Notes under the pieces: model-generated | What the model saw: the letters and a program-made list of their open reading frames with translations, nothing else | What the model was told of the DNA's origin: nothing | The model's database searches: none | Assembly (NCBI GenBank): GCA_003220495.1 | Contig: QHSP01000025.1 | Span: forward strand, 1 to 64,000 | Length of the DNA stretch: 64,000 nucleotides | Origin: Candidatus Rokuibacteriota bacterium | GTDB lineage: Bacteria > Methylomirabilota > Methylomirabilia > Rokubacteriales > CSP1-6 | Reading direction: 5' to 3' | Translations under genes and position numbers: made by a program | Shown: in pieces, positions 27,099-35,112 of the stretch | Layout: each line of letters opens with the position of its first letter | Numbering within the stretch: position 1 is the first letter of the stretch

Positions 27099-27967
27099 GC
27101 CCGCGGCCGTGGTGGCGCAAGCTCGGTCACGGGAGCCTCCTCCTCGTGGCCACCGTGTACTGCGTGTTCCCCATCTACTTCATGCTCGTCCAATCGCTCA
27201 AGACTGCCCAGGAAGACGTCTTCGGCAACCCGCTGATCGTCTTGAACCCGACCTTCGAGAACTTCGAGGAGCTGTTCCAGCAGAGCGGGGAGAGCCACGG
27301 CTACGTCGGCCGCGCGCTGCGGCGCTCCTACCCCGTGCTCGACTGGCTCGAGAACACGATCATCGTCTTCGCGGGCTCGGTCGCCGTGACCCTGGTGGTG
27401 AGCCTGCTCGCGGGCTACGCGCTCGGGCGGCTACGGCCGCCGGGTTTTCGCTGGTGGCGCCGTCTCATCTTCGCGAGCTACGTGGTCCCGCACACGATCC
27501 TGTTCGTGCCCCTCTATCAGGTGATCGTGAGCCTGAATCTGGAAAACAACCTCCTGGCCCTGCTGGTCGTCTACCCGACCCTCGCGGTGCCGTTCTGCGT
27601 CTGGATCTTCTCGGCGTACTTCCAGAATCTTCCGCGCGCGGTGGAGGAGTCCGCGCTCGTCGAGGGCGCGAGCCGCCTCACCGCGTTCTTCCGGATCCTG
27701 CTGCCGATGAGCAAGCCCGTGGTCGTCGCCGCCGGGATCTTCGCGCTCGGGACGATCGCGAGCGACTTCACCCTCGCGTCGATCTTGCTGCTCGACGCCC
27801 ACAACAAGACGATTCCGGCCGGTCTCGCGACGATGGAGGTGGCGCTCGACGAGCTGCTGGCGGTCGCCGGGATCAACCTCATGGCGATCCCGGTCGTGCT
27901 GATCTGCGCGGTGTTCGCGCGCGGCTACGTCCGCGGCCTGACGGCCGCGATGGTCGAGGGCGCCTGA
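27095..27967 (+). CDS. ABC transporter permease (MalG type), second pair
   Basis: This 290-residue protein starts at a GTG overlapping the previous stop (GTGA), which fixes the start. The N-terminus has a MalG-like first helix (HGSLLLVATVYCVFPIYFMLVQSLKT). The loop AVEESALVEGASRLTAFFRILLPMSKP is the ATPase-contact motif. An insert of about 20 residues with several charges lies between helices 1 and 2. It is the last gene of the operon and ends 4 bases before the convergent propeller gene. Confidence 0.87.
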   Translation: MSPRPWWRKLGHGSLLLVATVYCVFPIYFMLVQSLKTAQEDVFGNPLIVLNPTFENFEELFQQSGESHGYVGRALRRSYPVLDWLENTIIVFAGSVAVTLVVSLLAGYALGRLRPPGFRWWRRLIFASYVVPHTILFVPLYQVIVSLNLENNLLALLVVYPTLAVPFCVWIFSAYFQNLPRAVEESALVEGASRLTAFFRILLPMSKPVVVAAGIFALGTIASDFTLASILLLDAHNKTIPAGLATMEVALDELLAVAGINLMAIPVVLICAVFARGYVRGLTAAMVEGA

Positions 27968-27971
27968 GGCG

Positions 27972-29030
27972 TCACGGATCGGTCGGTCGGATGCGGATGA
28001 TGCGGTGCAAGGCGGTCTCCGCGACGTAGAGGGCGCCCGAGCGGTCGACGGCGATTCCCTGGGGGTCGCCGAGCTCGTGGGCGACCGACGTCACGAGGCC
28101 CGCCGGCGACACGCGATAGAGCTCGCGGATGTGGAAGCCGGCGGAGATGAACACGCTGCCGTCCGGTCCCATCGCCATGTTGGTGCGGTGGAAGTGCCCC
28201 GACGGCAGGCGCGCCAGGCGCCGGAGCTGCCCCTCCGGAGACAGGATGAGCACCTCGCCGACCGAGTTGAGGAGCGCCAGGGAGTCCCGCCCGAACGGGG
28301 CCACCGCGATGAACTTGTGCAGCGGCTCGCCGGCGACCCGCCGCACGGGAGGCCTGGGAAAGACCGGTGCGACGAGCTCGAAACGGCGCGGCAGCGGCAC
28401 GTCCTCCTCGGGGTTGATGCGGAAGACGAGCGGCCCGGTGTAGTCCTCGACCGCGAGCGCCTCCAGCGCCGGCGGTACCGGGGACTCCGACCGGAGCTGG
28501 CTCTCGAAGCTCGCGTAGTCGAGCACCACGAGCCGGCCCTCGCGGTCGAGCGTCAGGCTCGAGCCGCCGAGCAGATGGTTGAGGCCGACGGCGAGCGGGC
28601 TCAGGCGCCGCGCGGCGGCCAGCCGATAGATGCGATTGCCGTTCTCCTCACCGAGGAACAGATCGCCCGACTTCGAATCGACCGCCAGGCTGCCGAGCGC
28701 GGTCTTTCGTGGCCCCTCCGCGAACGGGATGACGAGCCGCGGCGCGCGGGATGCGTCGATCGGCTGCACGCCGGTCGGATCGAGCCAGTAGATCTCCGCC
28801 GCGGAGTCGCCGCGCCAGCCCTGACTCAGGACCACGAGCCGCCCGGAGCTCGTGAGAGCCAGCTGCGCGGGCCTGGGGACGGCGGTCGCCACCACTTCGA
28901 TCTGGGCGACACGCGAAGGCTGCGCGTCGCTGGTGGAGGCCTGAAGCACGAGGCACTGGAGCAGGAGCAGGCCGATGAGGTAACTGAGCCTTGACAGGTT
29001 GCAACGCCCGATGCTAGTTTTCGCCGACAA
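27972..29030 (-). CDS. Secreted NHL/SMP-30-like beta-propeller protein
   Basis: About 352 residues with a hydrophobic signal segment (LSYLIGLLLLQCLVLQASTSDA) and propeller-type repeats such as LALTSSGRLVVLSQG, LAVDSKSGDLFLGEENGNRIYRL, MAMGPDGSVFISAGFHIRELYRV and IAVDRSGALYVAETALHRIIRI. These resemble NHL or SMP-30 blades, used for sugar-lactone hydrolysis or ligand binding. No metal-site residues can be assigned with confidence. The TTG at 29030 is the best-placed start for the signal peptide; no ATG is available nearby. The start region overlaps the divergent cupin promoter. Confidence 0.75.
   Translation of the reverse strand: MSAKTSIGRCNLSRLSYLIGLLLLQCLVLQASTSDAQPSRVAQIEVVATAVPRPAQLALTSSGRLVVLSQGWRGDSAAEIYWLDPTGVQPIDASRAPRLVIPFAEGPRKTALGSLAVDSKSGDLFLGEENGNRIYRLAAARRLSPLAVGLNHLLGGSSLTLDREGRLVVLDYASFESQLRSESPVPPALEALAVEDYTGPLVFRINPEEDVPLPRRFELVAPVFPRPPVRRVAGEPLHKFIAVAPFGRDSLALLNSVGEVLILSPEGQLRRLARLPSGHFHRTNMAMGPDGSVFISAGFHIRELYRVSPAGLVTSVAHELGDPQGIAVDRSGALYVAETALHRIIRIRPTDP
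28991..29020 (+). promoter_or_regulatory. Promoter of the cupin gene
   Basis: TTGACA (28991-28996), an 18-base spacer ending in GATGC, and TAGTTT (29015-29020). It lies inside the first codons of the divergent propeller gene. GGGAG precedes the cupin ATG at 29076. Confidence 0.65.
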
Positions 29031-29075
29031 TCCACGAACCGCCGTGCTTACATCTTCTCGCCGGGAGTGTGGCCA

Positions 29076-29528
29076 ATGACTGTGAAACTGGGAGTCGCGG
29101 TTGGAGCGGCCGTTCTCATCGCTTTCGCCGGTGCGCCGGTCCGGGCTCAGGACAAGCCCCCGGAGCCGAAGGGCGTGGCCGTCCGGAACATGTTCACCTC
29201 GCTGGGCGGCTTCAGCGCGACCGTCAACGCTCCCTTGTTCGTGACCGGTGCGACGGTCACTCTCGAAGCGGGCGGGCAGACCGGGCGCCAGCAGTTCAGG
29301 GTCCCGACGTTCGTGTACGTCGTCGACGGCATCCTGACGACGCTTTACGAGTCCGGCCCCGTGGGAATCGCCGGCGCGCAGTATCATTCCGCCGGACAGG
29401 CCTTCATGGACAACGGCGGCTGGTGGCACAACCACTCCAACAAGACCGACAAGCCGGTCAAGTACATTCTGCTGTATCTCGGCTACCCCGGCCGTCCCGA
29501 TCCGGTCGTGAAGCCCGACGCCGACTGA
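29076..29528 (+). CDS. Secreted cupin-like protein
   Basis: This 150-residue protein has a signal peptide (KLGVAVGAAVLIAFAGAPVRAQ) and a small double-stranded beta-helix (LFVTGATVTLEAGG, QFRVPTFVYVVDGILTTLYESG, WHNHSNKTDKPVKYILLYLGYPG). Cupins of this size often bind metal or small acids. Here WWHNHSN supplies possible metal-binding histidines. The ATG with GGGAG upstream is preferred over a GTG nine bases earlier. It is a single gene between a divergent propeller gene and a bidirectional terminator. The function is not known. Confidence 0.78.
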   Translation: MTVKLGVAVGAAVLIAFAGAPVRAQDKPPEPKGVAVRNMFTSLGGFSATVNAPLFVTGATVTLEAGGQTGRQQFRVPTFVYVVDGILTTLYESGPVGIAGAQYHSAGQAFMDNGGWWHNHSNKTDKPVKYILLYLGYPGRPDPVVKPDAD

Positions 29529-29541
29529 CGCACGCTGAGTT

Positions 29542-29575
29542 CGAGCCGGCGGGAAGCGATACTCTCGCCGGCTCG
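29542..29575. terminator. Bidirectional terminator hairpin between the cupin and permease genes
   Basis: CGAGCCGGCG (29542-29551) pairs with CGCCGGCTCG (29566-29575) over a 14-base loop, then TTCTATTT on the plus strand. It lies between convergent genes and can serve both. Confidence 0.75.
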
Positions 29576-29577
29576 TT

Positions 29578-30435
29578 CTATTTCCCCACGCCGCCGGTGA
29601 TGCCCTGGATGAAGCGGTCGAGGAAGAAGTTGTAGAGCACCGCGACCGGCAAGCCCACGAGGAGCGCGGCCCCCATCAGCGAGCCCCAGTAGTACACGTC
29701 CCCGCGAATCAGCTCGGTCGGCACGCCCACCGGCACCGGCTTCTGATCGCCCGGCGCCACGAAGGCGAGGCCGTAGAGAAAGTCCTGCATCGAGAGCGTG
29801 AAGGCGAAGATCACGGCGGTGAGGACGCCGGGGACGCTCACCGGCAGCACGACGCGCAGGAAGGCGCCGAGATACCCGCACCCGTCCACGCGCGCCGCTT
29901 CTTCCATCTCCATGGGCACGGTCTTGAAGAAGCCCATCAGGAGCCATGTCCCGAACGGGATCGTGAACGTCGGGTAGACGACGACCAGCGCCCACCACTC
30001 GTCCTGCAGCCCGAGCATCGCGACGACCCGCGAAAGCGGCAGGAAGAGAATGATCGGCGGGACCAGGTACGTCATGAAGACGGAGATGCCGATGTTCTCG
30101 GCGGCCGGCAGTCTGAGACGCGCCAGCGCGTAGCCCGCCGGCACGGCCGTCACGAGCGTAATGAGGGCGACCCACGCGGCGATCGTCATGGTATTGACGA
30201 TCCAGGCGCCGTAGTTCGTCTGGAAGAAGAGGATCTTGAAGTGCCGCAAGGTCGGCGCCAGGTTGAACCAGAACGGGATGTTGTCCATCCGGTAGAGGTC
30301 CGGGTCCTGCTTGAACGCCGTGATCAGCATCCAGTAGATCGGGAACACCGCTATGAACACGAACGGCGTGAGCCCCGCGTAGATCCAGAGATGGCGGCGA
30401 CGTTCCTTCTGCCGAAGGGTCTGGGCGGTGGCCAC
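29578..30435 (-). CDS. ABC transporter permease (MalG type), third pair
   Basis: This 285-residue inner-membrane protein has the MalG-like N-terminus LWIYAGLTPFVFIAVFPIYWMLITAFKQDPDLY and the ATPase-contact loop MEEAARVDGCGYLGAFLRVVLPVSVPG. It follows its partner permease after 2 bases. The set encoded by 32761-29578 has a receptor and two permeases but no ATPase. Confidence 0.9.
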   Translation of the reverse strand: MATAQTLRQKERRRHLWIYAGLTPFVFIAVFPIYWMLITAFKQDPDLYRMDNIPFWFNLAPTLRHFKILFFQTNYGAWIVNTMTIAAWVALITLVTAVPAGYALARLRLPAAENIGISVFMTYLVPPIILFLPLSRVVAMLGLQDEWWALVVVYPTFTIPFGTWLLMGFFKTVPMEMEEAARVDGCGYLGAFLRVVLPVSVPGVLTAVIFAFTLSMQDFLYGLAFVAPGDQKPVPVGVPTELIRGDVYYWGSLMGAALLVGLPVAVLYNFFLDRFIQGITGGVGK

Positions 30436-30437
30436 GG

Positions 30438-31427
30438 TTAGTACTCCCGGCGCTTGAGATTTCTCAGGAACAGAAACATCGCGGGCGCGAGCAGCGGAAC
30501 CAGGAACAACGCGATCGCGGCACCGCGGCCGAGGTTACCCGCCTGGATCCCGATCTGGTAGGCGAGCACCGGCAGGATCTTCGAGGCATTGGCGGGCCCG
30601 CCCTGCGTCAGGAGATAGACCACCGAGAGGTCCGACAAGGTGAAGACCGTGTCGAACAGGAACCCGATCATGAGGATCGGGAAGATCATCGGCGCGACCA
30701 CGTGGCGGAACCGCTGGAAGAACGAGCAACCGTCGACCTTCGCGGCGTCGAGCACCTCGAGCGGAACCGAGGTGAACCCGGCCAGCAGCACGATCGCCGA
30801 GAACGGGAAGGTGCGCCACACGTTCACGGCGATACAGGCGAGCAGCGCCAGCTTGGGATCACCGAGCCAGATGGGCCAGGAGTCAGTACCGTACTGGCCG
30901 ATGAGCCCCACCCGGCTCAGCACCCAGTTGATGACGCTGAACTGCGAGTCGTACATCCATTTCCACGCCAGGACACTGATCGCGATCGGCAGGGTGAACG
31001 GAATGACGACGAGGCCGCGGATGAGCTTCTTGCCCGGGAAATCCTGCAGGAGCAGGAACGCCAGCGAGGTGCCGAGGATACTCTTGAAGATCGCCGCCAC
31101 GACGAGAAAGATCACGCTGTTCTGCAGGGCGATCCAGAACACGTCCATTTCCAGCGCCGAACGGAAGTTCTCGAGGCCGATGAAGGTGGCGACCGGATCG
31201 CCGACGTTGGCGTCGCTGACCGCAAGGTAGAGCGAGAACACGAACGGCGCGCCGACCAGCAACAGCACGTAGAGCGCCGCCGGCGCCAGGAGGAGATACC
31301 CGAACGCGAGCCGCCGCGAGGTCTGGCTCTGGAACATGAGCCGTGACCGCAGGGGCACGGCGACAGAAACGACGGCGGCCCGGGCCGTAGGCTCCGGGCC
31401 GCCACCTTGTAGCGAAGCGGGCGTCAT
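30438..31427 (-). CDS. ABC transporter permease (MalF type), third pair
   Basis: This 329-residue protein starts at an ATG that overlaps the receptor's stop codon (ATGA). After a cytosolic extension of about 35 residues the helices begin with FGYLLLAPAALYVLLLVGAPFVFSLYLAVSD. The EAA-type loop is VLDAAKVDGCSFFQRFRHVVAPMIFP. A Met about 30 codons downstream is an alternative start. It forms the channel with the product of 29578-30435. Confidence 0.88.
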   Translation of the reverse strand: MTPASLQGGGPEPTARAAVVSVAVPLRSRLMFQSQTSRRLAFGYLLLAPAALYVLLLVGAPFVFSLYLAVSDANVGDPVATFIGLENFRSALEMDVFWIALQNSVIFLVVAAIFKSILGTSLAFLLLQDFPGKKLIRGLVVIPFTLPIAISVLAWKWMYDSQFSVINWVLSRVGLIGQYGTDSWPIWLGDPKLALLACIAVNVWRTFPFSAIVLLAGFTSVPLEVLDAAKVDGCSFFQRFRHVVAPMIFPILMIGFLFDTVFTLSDLSVVYLLTQGGPANASKILPVLAYQIGIQAGNLGRGAAIALFLVPLLAPAMFLFLRNLKRREY

Positions 31428-32761
31428 GCCCTCTTGTGCTTTGCGAAGATCCGGCGGTACTCCCCCATCCCCCACTTCATGACGTCCTCGACGCTCTGGC
31501 CTCGCGCGACCCGCGTGAACATGTCGGGCAGGACGAAGAGATTCACGACTTCCTGGATCGGGGTGATGAAGGGACCGGGATAGCCATAGAACGCCACGAT
31601 GGGCGGGAAGTCCTGGAGGATCTGCAGCTTTGGATCGGTGCCGATCACCGGCATCGGCTTCTTGGCGAGACCGTTCAGGTACGGCATGTTATAGCCGCGG
31701 CTCGAGGTCATGCCCTCGCTGAACGTGTCGACCATGTGGGTCAGGAACTCCTTGGCCGCTTGCTGGTTCTTGGAGAACTTCCACACCATCCATACGTTCG
31801 CCGCGCACGTGTTCACGCGCTTGCCGTTCGGCCCCGCCGGCTCCATGCCGATGAAGGTGTTCTTGAACACGTCGGGGTTGGTGTCCTCTGTCGTTCGGTA
31901 CGCCGAGATCGCATCGTGGACCCAGCACGCTATGCCGGAGGCGAGATAGCGGTTGTCAGAGGCGTCGTCCCACGAGAAGACCTCGGCCGTCATGCCTTCG
32001 TCATAGAGGGCCTTGGCGAACTTGAGCGCCTCGCGCGTTTCCTTGGAGTCGATGAGAATGTTCTCGCCCGAGGGATCAAGCTCGGCGCCGCCGAAGCTGA
32101 ACAGGACCGAGCGCCAGTTCAGGTTGGCGTCGGCGCACTGCGAGAACTGGATCCCGGTCGGATGCCCCTTCGGCTTCAAGGTGCGCGCCGCCACGCGGGC
32201 GAGCTCCCAGGTGTCCGGCGCCTTGAGGCCGTTGGCGTCGAACAGATCCTTGCGGTACGTCATCGGCAGCAGGATGTAGAAGAGCGGAATGCCGTAGTAG
32301 CGTCCCTCGGCCTCGACGAGCGCCTTGGCGGTCGGGATCCAGCCGCCGTGCTTCTTGCCGGCCGCGTCGTACACGTCGGTCAGGTCCGCGAGGCTCTTGT
32401 AGTAGAGGCGCGTCAGGATCGACGAGCCGTTCATGATGATGTCGTGGCCCGCGCCGGCGGCGTACTCCGCTGCCATGCGCGCCGGCAGCTCGAGATGCGG
32501 GATGTGGTCGACCCGAACCTTGACGCCGTTTTGGTCGCCCCACTCCTTCGTGAGCTTGCTGTCGAACCACGTGTCGTACGCGGGAATGAAGTGGCTCCAC
32601 TGCAGAATTCGCAGTGTCGTTCCCTTGATCTGCGCGGGAGCCTGCTTCGCGTCGAGCATCGTCAAAAGCGAGCTGCCCGCGACCCCGGCGCCGGCGGTCG
32701 CGAGGAATTTCCTGCGGTTGAAGGTTGATGGCGAGGGTTTGGCTTGCTGCAGATCCGTCAT
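31424..32761 (-). CDS. Carbohydrate-type ABC transporter substrate-binding protein, third receptor
   Basis: This 445-residue receptor has a twin-arginine signal (FNRRKFLATAGAGVAGSSLL). The mature protein (TTLRILQWSHFIPAYDTWFDSKLTKEWGDQNGVKVRVDHI, DIIMNGSSILTRLYYKSLADLTDV, SFGGAELDPSGENILIDSKETREALKF) is a family-1 solute receptor only distantly related to the tandem pair at 20584-23231. GAGGAGG lies 8 bases before the ATG. It is the first gene of a receptor-permease-permease operon. A palindrome overlaps its -10 box, suggesting local repressor control. Confidence 0.9.
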   Translation of the reverse strand: MTDLQQAKPSPSTFNRRKFLATAGAGVAGSSLLTMLDAKQAPAQIKGTTLRILQWSHFIPAYDTWFDSKLTKEWGDQNGVKVRVDHIPHLELPARMAAEYAAGAGHDIIMNGSSILTRLYYKSLADLTDVYDAAGKKHGGWIPTAKALVEAEGRYYGIPLFYILLPMTYRKDLFDANGLKAPDTWELARVAARTLKPKGHPTGIQFSQCADANLNWRSVLFSFGGAELDPSGENILIDSKETREALKFAKALYDEGMTAEVFSWDDASDNRYLASGIACWVHDAISAYRTTEDTNPDVFKNTFIGMEPAGPNGKRVNTCAANVWMVWKFSKNQQAAKEFLTHMVDTFSEGMTSSRGYNMPYLNGLAKKPMPVIGTDPKLQILQDFPPIVAFYGYPGPFITPIQEVVNLFVLPDMFTRVARGQSVEDVMKWGMGEYRRIFAKHKRA

Positions 32762-32818
32762 CGTGGGCCTCCTCAAGCGGGTCTGGCGCTATAGGGGGTT
32801 GGCAACTGGCAACCCTCG

Positions 32819-32861
32819 TAAAGAATTAGATTCTTTATGCTGTCTTGGCGCCAGTTGTCAA
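32819..32861 (-). promoter_or_regulatory. Promoter with overlapping palindromic operator for the third ABC operon
   Basis: On the minus strand TTGACA (32861-32856) and TAAAGA (32837-32832) are 18 bases apart. The -10 box is the first part of a perfect palindrome, TAAAGAATCTAATTCTTTA (32837-32819, 8-bp arms, 3-base centre). A second inverted repeat (GGGTTG/CAACCC at 32796-32815) lies in the leader. Repressor binding at the palindrome would block the polymerase. Confidence 0.65.
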
Positions 32862-32883
32862 GTGGTCGTCTGGGCCCGGGTGC

Positions 32884-32889
32884 TATCCT
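32884..32889 (+). promoter_or_regulatory. TATCCT -10 element 7 bases before the cytochrome c ATG
   Basis: TATCCT, then CGCGGCC, then ATG at 32897, with no Shine-Dalgarno. It is divergent from the third ABC promoter. Confidence 0.35.
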
Positions 32890-32896
32890 CGCGGCC

Positions 32897-33277
32897 ATGC
32901 GCCGGCCGCTCCTGGCTCTCGTGGTGGTTCTCGCCGCGATCGGGGCCTTCACGGGCGGGCTGGCGTGGCTCCTGGACACCCCGAAACCTCGGGCCGGCGC
33001 GCCCAAGGCCGAGCGTCTCTACCTCGGACTCTGTGCAACCTGCCACGGGCCGGACGGACGGGGCTCGTGGCGCGCGGCGCTCTTCCTGGTGCGGCCCGGC
33101 AAGCTGCACGATGCGGCCGCGATCGAGCAGCGTTCCGACCAGTATCTCTTCGACATCATCAAGCACGGCGGCGCGCCGATCGGGCGGCCCGGGATGCCGG
33201 CCTTCGGCTCGACCCTCTCCGATCAAGAGATCGCCGAGCTGGTCGGCTACGTGCGCGGACTCTCCCGCGCGCGCTGA
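32897..33277 (+). CDS. Membrane-anchored or periplasmic cytochrome c
   Basis: This 126-residue protein has an N-terminal signal/anchor helix (RRPLLALVVVLAAIGAFTGGLAWLL). A single class-I haem c site follows, CATCH near residue 50, within ERLYLGLCATCHGPDGRG. A downstream methionine in RPGMPAFGSTLSDQEIAELVGYVRGL is the likely sixth ligand. It would carry single electrons in the periplasm. The stop lies 1 base from the convergent CusF-like gene. The start at ATG 32897 fits the signal peptide; the open frame upstream is not coding-like. Confidence 0.87.
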   Translation: MRRPLLALVVVLAAIGAFTGGLAWLLDTPKPRAGAPKAERLYLGLCATCHGPDGRGSWRAALFLVRPGKLHDAAAIEQRSDQYLFDIIKHGGAPIGRPGMPAFGSTLSDQEIAELVGYVRGLSRAR

Positions 33278-33278
33278 C

Positions 33279-33560
33279 TCAGGGGAGCTTTTCGATCCTG
33301 ATCAAGACCAGCTGATCGTCCCGCTGGCGCACGGCGAGCTTCACCCCGTCGCCGGGCTTGAGGCCGACCGGATCGAGAAGAGCCGGGCTCGATGAGATCG
33401 CCATCAGCTCCATCGCGCCCATGCCGAGCGCCGACACGGGCTCGTGGCGAACGAGGAGCATGTCCGGGGCAGGGCGCGCGACGATCGTCCCGCGAACCTC
33501 GTACGCCGCGGGACGGATGACCGTTCCCCAGATGCCCGCGGCGAACGCCGCGAGCAGCAC
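33279..33560 (-). CDS. Small CusF-like periplasmic protein (tentative)
   Basis: About 93 residues from a GTG, with an N-terminal hydrophobic segment (LLAAFAAGIWGTVI) and a small beta-barrel-like part (YEVRGTIVARPAPDMLLVRHEPVSALGMGAMELMAI, GLKPGDGVKLAVRQRDDQLVLIRIEKL). The HEPV...GAMELM block is reminiscent of copper-binding CusF, although the conserved Trp is missing. The frame is open further upstream, overlapping the next gene, without a good start codon between 33560 and 33600. The N-terminus is therefore uncertain. It sits convergent to a cytochrome c gene and follows an unknown secreted protein. Confidence 0.55.
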   Translation of the reverse strand: MLLAAFAAGIWGTVIRPAAYEVRGTIVARPAPDMLLVRHEPVSALGMGAMELMAISSSPALLDPVGLKPGDGVKLAVRQRDDQLVLIRIEKLP

Positions 33561-33600
33561 GGCGAAGAGGAGGACGGTTACAGTACGGTGCGAGACGAAC

Positions 33601-34029
33601 CTAGTACCGGTTGTCCCTTTCCCAGTCGAATCTGACCTCCGAATCGGGCCGAAGGTCGTCGCCGGTGAGGATCCACTTGCCGCCACAGCCCTCACGCGCG
33701 AAGTAGGCGGCTGGCTTGGGTGCCGAGCCAATGCTGACGATCAGGATGAAGATTCCCACCGCCCCACCGATGCCGCAGAGAAGTCCCTTGCCCGGGATGT
33801 AGAAGACGTTCGCGATGCCGGCGCCGACGTTGTACGCGGCGGACTCGCCCAGGTGCGACTCCGGCTCCGGAAGGTCCTGCGGCTGCTGCGCCATCGGCTG
33901 AGGCGTGGGCTGCGCGGGCGGCGGCGAAGCCGGAGCTGGTTGCTGGGCCGCCGCAAGCGGGGCGAGCGGACCGGTGGCGAGCATCGCGAGCGCCACCACG
34001 ACGGTGAGGATGCGGCTTCCGATCTTCAT
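33601..34029 (-). CDS. Hypothetical exported protein with Pro/Gln-rich linker and C-terminal helix
   Basis: This 142-residue protein has GGAGGAGG upstream of the ATG. It has a signal peptide (ILTVVVALAMLATGPLAPLAAAQ), a low-complexity Pro/Gln/Ala linker (residues 30-55), one hydrophobic helix (LLCGIGGAVGIFILIVSIGSA) and a C-terminal motif CGGKWILTGDDLRPDSEVRFDWERD. I do not recognise a characterised family. The architecture suggests a small envelope protein anchored by its inner helix. It is followed by the CusF-like frame, possibly in one transcript. Confidence 0.65.
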   Translation of the reverse strand: MKIGSRILTVVVALAMLATGPLAPLAAAQQPAPASPPPAQPTPQPMAQQPQDLPEPESHLGESAAYNVGAGIANVFYIPGKGLLCGIGGAVGIFILIVSIGSAPKPAAYFAREGCGGKWILTGDDLRPDSEVRFDWERDNRY

Positions 34030-34069
34030 CACGATCCTCCTCCCTACCAGGCCTCAGGGAGATATTGTC

Positions 34070-34161
34070 TGCCCCCAGGGGGCACGCCGCCGCAACAATT
34101 GCAGCAGACCTCGATCATAGCAAACGGCTTCGCGACGCGTAAACTCGACAAACGCTATAAT
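34070..34161 (+). promoter_or_regulatory. Upstream region of the FAH-family gene: hairpin and TATAAT box
   Basis: A perfect short inverted repeat TGCCCCC-A-GGGGGCA lies at 34070-34084, and a consensus TATAAT at 34156-34161. No good -35 box is found at the usual distance. AGGAGG precedes the ATG at 34197. Confidence 0.4.
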
Positions 34162-34196
34162 CGGCGGCACATTCTCTCCCAGGAGGCCCGTCACCC

Positions 34197-35099
34197 ATGA
34201 AGCTCGTGCGCTTCTCCACCAACGGCCAGACCCCACGGCTCGGTGTCCTCCAGGGCGACCGGATCGCAGACCTTCAGGCAAGCGTCGCCGCCACTCTGAC
34301 GCGGCGCGGCGTAACACGCGGGTCGGAGATCGCCGCGGCGCTCGTCCCCAACAGTACCCGCGCGTTCCTCGAGAACGGCCCCCTGGTCGAGGAGACGGTC
34401 GCCGGTATCAAGGAATGGATCACGGTCCCCTCGAATACCGCGCGTCTGCACGCGCCGATCACCGATCCAGGCAAGTTCATCTGCATCGGGCTCAACTACC
34501 GCGACCACGCGGAAGAAGCCAAGCAGCCGATCCCCAAGGAGCCGCCGATCTTCGCGAAGTGGTCGAACGCCATCCTCGATCCGAACGAGCCGATCCTGAG
34601 GCCTCGCGGCTCCAATCAGCTCGACTGGGAGGTGGAGCTCGGCGTGGTGATCGGCAAGACCGCGCGCTTCGTGAGCAAGGAGAAGGCGCTCGACTACGTC
34701 TGGGGCTACACGATCATCAACGACGTGAGCTCGCGCGACTTCCAGTTCATCGGCAGCCAGTGGATGGCGGGCAAGATCCCGGAGACCTTCGCGCCGGTCG
34801 GCCCCTACATCGCCGACCGCACCGACATTCCCGACCCTCACGTGCTCGAGCTGAAGCTCTGGGTCAACGGCAAGCAGATGCAGAGCGGCAACACCAAGAC
34901 GTTCATCTTCGACGTGCGCTACATCGTGAGCTACCTCTCGGGGCTGATGACGCTCTCGCCCGGCGATCTCATCGCGACCGGCACACCGCCCGGCGTGGGC
35001 TTCGCGCGCAAGCCGCCGGTGTTCCTGCAGCCGGGCGACACGTGCCGCCTGGAGATCACCGGACTCGGCCAGATCGAGAACCCCGTGAAGGAGGCATGA
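34197..35099 (+). CDS. Fumarylacetoacetate hydrolase-family protein
   Basis: This 300-residue enzyme has the FAH fold: GKFICIGLNYRDHAEEAKQPIPKEPPIFAKW, DWEVELGVVIG (acidic metal ligands), GYTIINDVSSRDFQF, LSPGDLIATGTPPGVGFARKP. Members hydrolyse or decarboxylate acylpyruvates, for example in aromatic or tyrosine breakdown, or act as hydroxyheptadienedioate isomerases. The exact substrate cannot be told. AGGAGG precedes the ATG. The apgM gene follows after 13 bases, so they may be co-transcribed. Confidence 0.9.
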   Translation: MKLVRFSTNGQTPRLGVLQGDRIADLQASVAATLTRRGVTRGSEIAAALVPNSTRAFLENGPLVEETVAGIKEWITVPSNTARLHAPITDPGKFICIGLNYRDHAEEAKQPIPKEPPIFAKWSNAILDPNEPILRPRGSNQLDWEVELGVVIGKTARFVSKEKALDYVWGYTIINDVSSRDFQFIGSQWMAGKIPETFAPVGPYIADRTDIPDPHVLELKLWVNGKQMQSGNTKTFIFDVRYIVSYLSGLMTLSPGDLIATGTPPGVGFARKPPVFLQPGDTCRLEITGLGQIENPVKEA

Positions 35100-35112
35100 G
35101 GAGACCAGGACG

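Noticed and set aside
26681-27967. A longer N-terminus for the second MalG-type permease
   Set aside because: The extra part is an out-of-frame reading of the upstream permease. The GTG overlapping the stop at 27095 fits the family.
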